This document shows positions 48,913-55,823 of a stretch of 64,000 nt of DNA, in pieces. The notes under the pieces are model-generated. The model ran no database searches and had not been told where the DNA came from. It was given only the letters and a program-made list of their open reading frames with translations. Source of the stretch: Micromonosporaceae bacterium KJ-029 (GTDB lineage Bacteria > Actinomycetota > Actinomycetes > Mycobacteriales > Micromonosporaceae). The stretch's first letter is position 1; each line of letters opens with the position of its first letter. A program made the position numbers and the translations under genes. The DNA lies in contig BIFP01000052.1 of NCBI GenBank assembly GCA_005402585.1, positions 215,062 to 279,061 of the forward strand. Direction: 5' to 3'.

Positions 48913-51045
48913 TCAGCCGACTATTCGGTCCGACGGTGGGGTGAAGTCCCGGACGGGTTTGCCCTTGAGGGCGTCGCGGAGGGTGTTCGAGACCGCGGCG
49001 ATCGGGACCTCCGACTGGCCGTCACCCACCGCGTTGAACGGGTTGTCCGGGTCGGAGATGAAGCTCGCCGCCGCCAGTTCCGGGGTGTAGCCGACGAACC
49101 AGGCGGACCGGGTGCTGTCCGTGGTGCCGGTCTTGCCGGCGACCGGGCGACCCACCGTGCCCCGGACGCTGTCCGCCGTCGACCAGCCACCGCAGCCGCC
49201 CTTGGCCGGGGAGTCGCCGGTGGGGCAGCGGGCTGCGTCGGTCGCGGCGCGCGCGGCGTCGGCGCTTACCACCTGGCGGCACCGCGGCTTGGCGACCTCC
49301 CGCTCAATGCCCGAGGTGGTCTTGTAGGTGGCCGGGGTGCCGTCCCGGGTGTAGATGGCGGTCACCGGCATCGCCTCGCAGTAGCGGCCGTCGGCGGCGA
49401 CGGTGGCGTACGCGTTGGCCATCTCCAGCGGGGTGGCGTCGGAGACGCCCAGGGTGAACGCGCCCCACTTGTGTGCCCTCGACGGTGAGGCGTGCTCCCG
49501 GTCCACGTCGGTACGCCAGCGCAGGCCCAACTGCTCGGCGAGCCGGACGGCCTTCTCCGCCCCGACCTGCTCCTCCAGCCAGACGAAGTAGGTGTTCACC
49601 GACTTGCCGAAGCCGGACCACATGGTCTGGGTGCCGCTCATCGCGCCGCTGGCGTTGGTCGGCGCCCAGCCGTCGTAAATCTGGGACTGGTATCGGTGCG
49701 GGGCATTGAAGGTGGTGTTGAGGGTCATGCCGGAGTCCAGCGCGGCCAGCATGGGGAACATCTTGAACGTCGACCCGGCCTGGTACCCGGGAAGGTCACC
49801 GCCACCCATCAGGGGCGCCACCGTGTTCGGATAGCTGGCCTTCACGTTGGGCCCGGCCTCCGGGTTGGAGCTGAGCGGGTTGTCGTCCAGGTCCAGCGAG
49901 TACGTGCGGTTCACCGCCATCGCCTTGACCCGCCCGGTGCCCGGTTCGGAGACCACGATGCCGTTGGCGAACGGGCTACCGGTGTTGCCCTTGGTCCCGA
50001 CGTTCTCCTCCGCCGCCGCCTGGATCTTCGGGTCCATGCTGAGCACGATGCGGTAGCCGCCACGGCGCAGCTTGTCCATCCGTTGCAGTCGGTTCTCCCC
50101 GAACGCGGGCTGCGCGCTCCACCAGTTCTTCAGGTAGTCGCAGAGGAATCCCCAGCTGTTCCACTTCTCCGGCACCGCGGCGCAGTCGTTGGGCGGATAG
50201 GTCAGGCGCAGCCGGATGGGCTCACTCTTCGCCGCCTCGGCCGAGTCCGGCGACAGGTAGCCGAGATGCGTCATGTTGTCGAGCACGTAGTTGCGGCGGG
50301 TGGTGGCGTCCTTCTGGTCGGAGCTGGCCGGGTCGTACTGGGAGGGGGACTTCACCAGGCCGGCGAGGGTGGCCGCCTCGACGGGGGTGAGGTCCTTGGG
50401 CGTCTTGGAGAAGAAGATCTCGCTGGCGGCGTAGATGCCGTACGCCCGGTGCCCGAAGTACGCCGAGTTGAGGTAGCGCTCAAGGATCTCCTCCTTGCTC
50501 AGCTCCTTCTCCAGGTCGACCGCCATCCGCATCTCCTTGACCTTGCGGATCGGGGTCTGCCCGGTAGCCTCCTGCACCTCCTTTGGCGTGGTGGCGCTGT
50601 CCCGCAGCGCCATCCGGACGTACTGCATGGTCAGCGTGGAGGCACCCTGGGAGACGCCGTTGGAGCGGGCGTTGGCCACGAAGGCGCGGGCGACGCCCTT
50701 CGGGTCGACGCCGTGGTGCTGGTAGAAGCGGTTGTCCTCGGCGGCCACGATCGCCTGCTGCATGTGCGGCGAGATGTCCGACAGCTTGGTGTACTGCCGA
50801 TACTCCTCGTAGAACATGGTCAGCAGGGTCTTGCCGTCGGGCGCGTACAGGTAGGACGTTTCGGCGGGCAGGGCGGTGGCCAACAGGCGGGTCTTGCTCT
50901 CCACGGCGTGCGCGGTGGCTTTGGCGCCAACTCCGGTCAGGGCGACCACGGGGTACGCCACGGCGGCGACCACGATGCCGGCGATCAGACCGGCGCGGAG
51001 GAGAGGAACGAGACGACCAGCGGCAGCAAGGGGTCGGTTGCTCAC
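48913..51045 (-). CDS. Bifunctional penicillin-binding protein (class A)
   Basis: Builds peptidoglycan outside the membrane: glycan polymerisation and peptide cross-linking. The 710-residue protein has one N-terminal span (residues 17-37), a GT51 domain (IVAAEDNRFYQHHGVDPKGV with the catalytic Glu; GASTLTMQYVRMAL; RYLNSAYFGHRAYGI) and a transpeptidase domain with SxxK in AGSTFKMF, SxN in KSVNTYF and KTG in VAGKTGTTDS. No PASTA domains. ATG 51045 is preceded by a purine-poor stretch. It is convergent with the CobB-like gene. Confidence 0.93.
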   Translation of the reverse strand: MSNRPLAAAGRLVPLLRAGLIAGIVVAAVAYPVVALTGVGAKATAHAVESKTRLLATALPAETSYLYAPDGKTLLTMFYEEYRQYTKLSDISPHMQQAIVAAEDNRFYQHHGVDPKGVARAFVANARSNGVSQGASTLTMQYVRMALRDSATTPKEVQEATGQTPIRKVKEMRMAVDLEKELSKEEILERYLNSAYFGHRAYGIYAASEIFFSKTPKDLTPVEAATLAGLVKSPSQYDPASSDQKDATTRRNYVLDNMTHLGYLSPDSAEAAKSEPIRLRLTYPPNDCAAVPEKWNSWGFLCDYLKNWWSAQPAFGENRLQRMDKLRRGGYRIVLSMDPKIQAAAEENVGTKGNTGSPFANGIVVSEPGTGRVKAMAVNRTYSLDLDDNPLSSNPEAGPNVKASYPNTVAPLMGGGDLPGYQAGSTFKMFPMLAALDSGMTLNTTFNAPHRYQSQIYDGWAPTNASGAMSGTQTMWSGFGKSVNTYFVWLEEQVGAEKAVRLAEQLGLRWRTDVDREHASPSRAHKWGAFTLGVSDATPLEMANAYATVAADGRYCEAMPVTAIYTRDGTPATYKTTSGIEREVAKPRCRQVVSADAARAATDAARCPTGDSPAKGGCGGWSTADSVRGTVGRPVAGKTGTTDSTRSAWFVGYTPELAAASFISDPDNPFNAVGDGQSEVPIAAVSNTLRDALKGKPVRDFTPPSDRIVG

Positions 51046-51153
51046 ACCGCCAAGTTATGACATTTCCGATTCGTCCATGAGAAATACTCATGAAGTGATC
51101 GGTGGTGATGCGGCCCACCCTCCGGACGGCTGTCCCCCGCGCCGCCTTCCCGG

Positions 51154-51159
51154 CAGGAT
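51154..51159 (+). promoter_or_regulatory. Possible leaderless -10 box CAGGAT
   Basis: CAGGAT stands seven bases before ATG 51167. Confidence 0.35.
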
Positions 51160-51166
51160 CGCGGGC

Positions 51167-52372
51167 ATGCATGGTCAGCTGACCGGGACGCCCGGAGTGG
51201 CACCGGCCGGGTCGGATCGTGCCCACCACGGCGCGGCCGAGCCGGATCTCGCCCACCACGGCGCGGCCGAGCCGGATCTCGCCCACCACGGCGCGGCCGA
51301 GCCGGATCTCGCCCACCACGGTCCGGCCGAGCCGGATCTCGCCCACCACGGTGACGCGGAGGTGGGGGAGGGCCTCGTCGACCTCGCCGTCAACGTGCGG
51401 CGCGCCCCGATGCCGAGCTGGCTGTCCGGGCCGATCGCGGCGTCGCTGGCCGACCTCGCGGCGTACCCCGACTCCCGGCCGGCGCGGGCCGCTGTTGCCG
51501 CCCGGCACCGCCGGCCGCCGGCCGAGGTGCTGCTGACCGCCGGCGCCGCCGAGGGCTTCGTGCTGCTCGCCCAGGCGCTGCGCGGGGTACGCCGGCCGGT
51601 GGTGGTGCACCCGCAGTTCACCGAGCCGGAGGCCGCGTTGCGGGCGGCGGGGCACACCGTCGAGCGGGTGCTGCTCGACGCGGCGGACGGTTTCCAGCTC
51701 GCCCCGGAGCGGATCCCCGCCGACGCCGACCTGGTCATGATCGGCAACCCGACCAACCCGACCTCGGTTCTGCACCCCGCCGCCGACCTGGCCGCGCTGG
51801 CCCGGCCGGGTCGCGTGCTGGTGGTCGACGAGGCCTTCGCCGATACCACCGCCGCGCCCGGCGTACCCGGTGAGCCCGAGTCGCTGGCGGCCCGGCGGGA
51901 CCTGCCCGGGCTGCTGGTCGTGCGCAGCCTCACCAAGACCTGGGGCCTGGCCGGACTGCGGATCGGTTACCTGCTCGGCGAGGCGGCGTTGCTGGAGCGC
52001 CTGGCCGCCGTACAGCCGCTCTGGGCGGTCGGCACACCGGCCCTGGCCGCCGCGTCCGCCTGCGCCGGCCCGGCGGCGGTACGGGCCGAGCGCGCCATCG
52101 CCGCGCAGCTCGCGGCCGACCGCGAACACCTGGTCGCCCGCTTGTCGGCCCTGCCCGGGGTACGCGTCGCCGGGCGCCCGGCCAGCGCCTTCGTGCTGGT
52201 GCACCGGCCCGGAGCCGACCGGGTCCGGACCGAACTGCGCCGGCGCGGCTGGGCGGTACGCCGAGGTGACACGTTCCCGGGACTCGGCCCGGACTGGCTG
52301 CGGATCGCGGTGCGGGACCGGGCGACCACCGACGCGTTCACCGAGGTGCTGGCGGAGACTCTGGAGGCATGA
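51167..52372 (+). CDS. CobC-like pyridoxal-phosphate aminotransferase
   Basis: A 401-residue class I aminotransferase fold, like threonine-phosphate decarboxylase CobC/CobD. PLP residues are visible: VLLTAGAAEGFVLLAQ, MIGNPTNPTSVLHP, VLVVDEAFAD and the Lys of VRSLTKTWGLAGLRIGYLLG (about residue 253), then LRIAVRD. It overlaps cobT by four bases, so it most likely makes the aminopropanol phosphate linker of cobalamin. Unusual: residues 15-65 are five decapeptide repeats, consensus EPDLAHHGAA, giving five His-His pairs before the catalytic part. Confidence 0.85.
   Translation: MHGQLTGTPGVAPAGSDRAHHGAAEPDLAHHGAAEPDLAHHGAAEPDLAHHGPAEPDLAHHGDAEVGEGLVDLAVNVRRAPMPSWLSGPIAASLADLAAYPDSRPARAAVAARHRRPPAEVLLTAGAAEGFVLLAQALRGVRRPVVVHPQFTEPEAALRAAGHTVERVLLDAADGFQLAPERIPADADLVMIGNPTNPTSVLHPAADLAALARPGRVLVVDEAFADTTAAPGVPGEPESLAARRDLPGLLVVRSLTKTWGLAGLRIGYLLGEAALLERLAAVQPLWAVGTPALAAASACAGPAAVRAERAIAAQLAADREHLVARLSALPGVRVAGRPASAFVLVHRPGADRVRTELRRRGWAVRRGDTFPGLGPDWLRIAVRDRATTDAFTEVLAETLEA
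51211..51360 (+). repeat. 30-bp tandem repeat in the CobC-like gene (5 units)
   Basis: Units at 51211, 51241, 51271, 51301 and 51331; the second and third are identical, the first and last diverged. In-frame, encoding EPDLAHHGAA-type decapeptides. Confidence 0.95.
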
Positions 52373-53451
52373 TGCTGGAGAACACGATCGCGGAGATCGG
52401 CCCGCTCGACGAGTCGGCGATGACCGCCGCACGGCAGTTGCAGGAACGGCTGACCAAGCCGGCCGGCTCGCTCGGTGCCCTGGAGGACCTGTCCGTCCGC
52501 CTCGCCGGCCTGGCCGGGATGTGTCCGCCGCCGCTGCCCACCCCGGCCGCCGTGGCGATCTTCGCCGGGGACCACGGCGTGCACGCCCAGCGGGTCACCC
52601 CCTGGCCGCAGGAGGTCACCGCCCAGATGGTCGGCAACTTCCTGGCCGGCGGGGCGGTGGTCAACGCGTTCGCCCGGCAGGCTGGCGCCTCGGTGGCCGT
52701 GGTCGACGTCGGGGTGGCGAACCCGCTGCCCGGCCTCGACTCCGACGACGAAGGCGGCGACGGTACCCCCCGGCTGGTGAGCGCCGCCGTCCGCCGTGGC
52801 ACCCGGGACATGACCGTCACCGCCGCACTGACCCGCGACGAGGCGCGGGCGGCGGTCGAGGTCGGTATCCGGATCGCCGGGGACCTGATCGACGCCGGGG
52901 CGGGAATCCTGCTCACCGGCGACATGGGGATCGCCAACACCACCCCGGCCGCCGCGCTGATCGCCGCGTTCACGGGGGTCGACGCCGCCGAGGCGACCGG
53001 CCGGGGCACCGGCGTGGACGACCCGACCTACCAGCACAAGATCGAGGTGGTGCGGTCCGCGCTACGCCGGCACACCCCGGATCCGGCGGACCCGCTAGGG
53101 GTGCTGGCCACCGTCGGCGGGTTGGAGCACGCCGCGCTGACCGGGCTCGTCCTCGGCGCCGCCGCGCGCCGCGTACCGGTGCTGCTGGACGGGGTGATCG
53201 CGGTGTCCGCCGCGCTCGCCGCAGCGGCCTTCGCCCCGGACGCGGTCGGCGCGATGGTCGCCGGTCACCGCTCGGCCGAGCCCGGTGCCACGATCGCGCT
53301 GCGCCGGCTCGGCCTCGATCCGCTGATCGACCTCGGACTGCGACTGGGCGAGGGCACCGGCGCACTGCTGGCCCTGCCGGTGGTCACCGGCGCGGTCCGG
53401 GTGCTGCACGAGGTGGCCACCTTCGACTCCGCCGGCGTGGCCGAGAAGTGA
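52369..53451 (+). CDS. cobT: Nicotinate-nucleotide-dimethylbenzimidazole phosphoribosyltransferase
   Basis: Makes alpha-ribazole phosphate, the lower ligand precursor of cobalamin. The 360-residue protein has LTKPAGSLGALEDLSVRLAG, IFAGDHGVHAQRVTPWPQEV, LTGDMGIANTTPAAALIAAF and, near the C-terminus, LRLGEGTGALLALPV with the catalytic Glu. All CobT landmarks are in place. It overlaps the CobC-like gene by four bases and is followed after 67 bases by the CysG/CobA fusion gene, giving a late-cobalamin operon. Confidence 0.95.
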   Translation: MMLENTIAEIGPLDESAMTAARQLQERLTKPAGSLGALEDLSVRLAGLAGMCPPPLPTPAAVAIFAGDHGVHAQRVTPWPQEVTAQMVGNFLAGGAVVNAFARQAGASVAVVDVGVANPLPGLDSDDEGGDGTPRLVSAAVRRGTRDMTVTAALTRDEARAAVEVGIRIAGDLIDAGAGILLTGDMGIANTTPAAALIAAFTGVDAAEATGRGTGVDDPTYQHKIEVVRSALRRHTPDPADPLGVLATVGGLEHAALTGLVLGAAARRVPVLLDGVIAVSAALAAAAFAPDAVGAMVAGHRSAEPGATIALRRLGLDPLIDLGLRLGEGTGALLALPVVTGAVRVLHEVATFDSAGVAEK

Positions 53452-53518
53452 GCGAGCGGACCATCAGGCACAGTGCGGTGGTGCCTCGCGGCGGCACGGA
53501 GCGAAGCGGAGTGCCGGC

Positions 53519-54793
53519 GTGAGTGTCAACCCGTACCCTCTCGGGCTCCGGCTGGCCGGACGGCGGGTGGTCGTGGTGGGCGGGGGAGCGGTCGCCACCC
53601 GGCGGGTGCCGGCGCTGCTCGACGCGGGCGCGGACGTGCTGCTGGTGGCGCCGGAACTCACCCCGGCACTGCGCGCCCACGCCGACGCCGGCCGGCTGCG
53701 CTGGCTGCCGCGCCGGTTTGCTCCCGACGACCTGGACGGCGCCTGGCTGGTGCACGTCGCCATCGACGACCGGGCCGCCGCGGCCTCGGTCAGCACTGCT
53801 GCGGCCGAGCGTCGCGTCTTCTGCGTACGCGCCGACGACCGGGAGGCGGCGACGGCCTGGACGCCGGCGGTGACCCGGCACGGCCCGGTCACCGTGGCCG
53901 TGCTCGGCGGTGGCGACCCTCGCCGCTCGATGAGGGTCCGCGACGCCATCCGCACCCTGCTGCACGCAAGGAAGGGCCCCTTGTTAACGGATTCTGTAGA
54001 GGAGGGGCCCCCTGTTAACACCCCAACCAGCGGAACCGGGCGGGTGGCGCTGGTCGGGGCCGGCCCAGGGGACCCAGAGCTGATCACCGTCAAGGGTTGG
54101 CGGCTGCTCACCGAGGCCGATGTGGTGGTCGCCGATCGGCTGGTGCCCGGCCTGCTGCTGGACGAGCTGCGCACCGGCGTGGAGCTGGTGGACGCCTCGA
54201 AGATCCCGTACGGCCCGTCCCGGGCCCAGGAGGAGATCAACCGGATCCTAGTCGACCGCGCGCTCGCCGGGGCCTTCGTGGTACGTCTCAAGGGCGGCGA
54301 CCCGTACGTCTTCGGCCGGGGCGGGGAGGAGTTGCTGGCCTGCGCGGCGGCCGGAGTGCCGGTCACCGTGGTGCCCGGCGTGACCAGCTCGATAGCCGCC
54401 CCCGCCGCAGCCGGCATCCCGGTCACCCACCGGGCGGTGGCGCACGAGTTCACCGTGGTGTCCGGGCACGTCGCGCCCGACTCCCCGGCCTCACTGGTGC
54501 AGTGGGACGCGTTGGCCAGGCTGCGCGGCACGCTGGTGATCCTGATGGGGCTGAAGAACCTGCCCGCGATCACGGGCACTCTGCTCGAACACGGCCGGCC
54601 GGCCGACACCCCGGCGGCCGTGGTCCAGGAGGCCACCACCGGCGCCCAGCGGATCGTCCGCTCGACGCTGGGTGAGGTGGCCGCCGACGTGGCCACCGTG
54701 GGACTGCGCCCACCGGCGGTCGTGGTGGTGGGCGACGTCGTCGCCGCACTCGGTCCGCCGGACGGAGACGCCGACTGGCCGGCACCCCGGTAG
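53519..54793 (+). CDS. cysG: Siroheme synthase-type fusion: precorrin-2 dehydrogenase and uroporphyrinogen-III C-methyltransferase
   Basis: A 424-residue fusion. Residues 1-148 are the SirC/Met8-like NAD domain (RRVVVVGGGAVATRRVPALL; AWLVHVAIDDRAAAASVS). Residues about 175-415 are the SUMT/CobA methyltransferase (VALVGAGPGDPELITVKGWR; VRLKGGDPYVFGRGGEELLA; VVPGVTSSIAAPAAAGIPVT). It converts uroporphyrinogen III to precorrin-2 and sirohydrochlorin. The chelatase part of full CysG seems short. The linker, codons 150-167, is a 54-bp dispersed repeat and includes a TTA codon. GTG 53519 is the start; a hairpin covers the stop. Confidence 0.9.
   Translation: MSVNPYPLGLRLAGRRVVVVGGGAVATRRVPALLDAGADVLLVAPELTPALRAHADAGRLRWLPRRFAPDDLDGAWLVHVAIDDRAAAASVSTAAAERRVFCVRADDREAATAWTPAVTRHGPVTVAVLGGGDPRRSMRVRDAIRTLLHARKGPLLTDSVEEGPPVNTPTSGTGRVALVGAGPGDPELITVKGWRLLTEADVVVADRLVPGLLLDELRTGVELVDASKIPYGPSRAQEEINRILVDRALAGAFVVRLKGGDPYVFGRGGEELLACAAAGVPVTVVPGVTSSIAAPAAAGIPVTHRAVAHEFTVVSGHVAPDSPASLVQWDALARLRGTLVILMGLKNLPAITGTLLEHGRPADTPAAVVQEATTGAQRIVRSTLGEVAADVATVGLRPPAVVVVGDVVAALGPPDGDADWPAPR
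53966..54019 (+). repeat. 54-bp dispersed repeat, copy 2, inside cysG
   Basis: Same element as 20124-20177 (opposite strand), 42 of 54 bases equal. It fills exactly 18 codons of cysG in frame (150-167: ARKGPLLTDSVEEGPPVN) and adds TTA at 53984-53986. Two GGGCCCCyTGTTAAC units in direct order. Confidence 0.85.
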
Positions 54794-54811
54794 GGGTACC
54801 GGCCAGTCGGC
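54770..54811. terminator. Terminator hairpin overlapping the cysG stop codon
   Basis: A 19-bp stem with one mismatch, 54770-54788 with 54793-54811, loop GGTA. The TAG stop (54791-54793) lies in the loop region. The convergent secreted-protein gene ends 17 bases further. Confidence 0.7.
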
Positions 54812-54827
54812 TCTGCTGTGTGGGTTG

Positions 54828-55412
54828 TCAGCTGTTCCAGTTCTGGGCGACGAGGTCGGCGGCCTGCTGCTCCCACTGTGCGTAGTGGTCGGGGTAGGCC
54901 GAGACCTGCACGGTCTGCGCGGCCTTGGTCAGCGGCATGTCCTTCCATCCGTCGACCTGCTTGAGGCCCTTGAGGAACGCGGTGGTGGAGTACTCGGGGT
55001 CGGTGATCTGCTCGACCGTGCCCCAACCGCTGGACGGGCGCTGCTGGAACAGGCCCTGCGAGTCGTGGTCGTTGCGGTCACCCAGATGACCCAGGTTCTC
55101 CAGCTTCGACTCCTGCAGCGAGGTCGCGATGGCGACCACGGCGGCACGCTCGTCCATGCCGGTCTTCTTCGTCGCGGCGATGATCGCCTTCACGTTCGCG
55201 GTCTGCTCACCGTTCAGGTCGATCCGCGACTGCTTACCCTGCACACCGTGCGGGATCAGCTTGCCGCTGTCCGCCTGCACGGCAGCAACCGACTTGGCAG
55301 CGGCGGTGGTCGGGGTGGTGTCCGCGAACGCGGCCACCGGACCGGCGAACACGCCGCCGGTGAAGGCCAGACCAGCAATACCCAGAACGCTCTTACGCAG
55401 CATCGAGTTCAT
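54828..55412 (-). CDS. Secreted lysozyme-like (transglycosylase-type) protein
   Basis: A 194-residue exported protein: signal peptide LRKSVLGIAGLAFTGGVFAG (cut near AFADT), a linker, and a C-terminal domain with IATSLQESKLENLGHLGDRN followed by DSQGLFQQRPSSGWGT and STTAFLKGLKQVDGW. The Glu in LQESKL and the GLFQ motif recall goose-type lysozyme/lytic transglycosylase folds found in actinomycete resuscitation or spore-wall proteins. ATG 55412 follows GGAG by eight bases. Confidence 0.75.
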   Translation of the reverse strand: MNSMLRKSVLGIAGLAFTGGVFAGPVAAFADTTPTTAAAKSVAAVQADSGKLIPHGVQGKQSRIDLNGEQTANVKAIIAATKKTGMDERAAVVAIATSLQESKLENLGHLGDRNDHDSQGLFQQRPSSGWGTVEQITDPEYSTTAFLKGLKQVDGWKDMPLTKAAQTVQVSAYPDHYAQWEQQAADLVAQNWNS

Positions 55413-55776
55413 GATCAAAGCTCCATTCGGGGGTAGACGCCACCCATCGGGGGAAGACAGGCGACGCGAAGCACCGTCAGGCGCTCGGAGGGGAAAGACC
55501 AGATCGCGCGGGCTCAGGGGTACGCCCTGCGCGGACCATGTACAACGACCGACCGGGGCGGGTCATTCCGGGGTTCCGCCGGCCGCGGCTCAACACCCTC
55601 AGGGGCGGGGCGGCGCTACTCGGTCAGCCACCCGATACAACGCCCCCACCCCGTCGCGAATTCCGCCGGGTCGCCACCGGGAAACGGACATCTACGGCAT
55701 GATCGGATAACCGCGCAGCGACGCCGCACGGGCATGCAGGCGGAACGGACACTCCGCCGACGGCCCAAACGGAGGC
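55413..55776. other. Upstream region of the secreted lysozyme-like gene
   Basis: About 360 bases without a gene. It must contain the promoter and a long 5' region of the minus-strand gene (GGGGGTAGACGCC... near 55430 is repeated in style by GGGGGAAGACAGGCG near 55455 on the plus strand). I cannot identify a c-di-AMP riboswitch core. Confidence 0.35.
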
Positions 55777-55800
55777 GGCCGGAGACATCGGTCTCCGGCC
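55777..55800 (-). terminator. Terminator hairpin after the otsB-GH15 gene
   Basis: A perfect 10-bp stem, GGCCGGAGAC (55777-55786) with 55791-55800, loop of four, 24 bases after the stop on the minus strand. Confidence 0.65.
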
Positions 55801-55823
55801 GCACCCGCGTACGCAAGGTCTGG

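Noticed and set aside
51211..51360. 30-bp repeats as CRISPR
   Set aside because: Units are contiguous and in frame within a gene.
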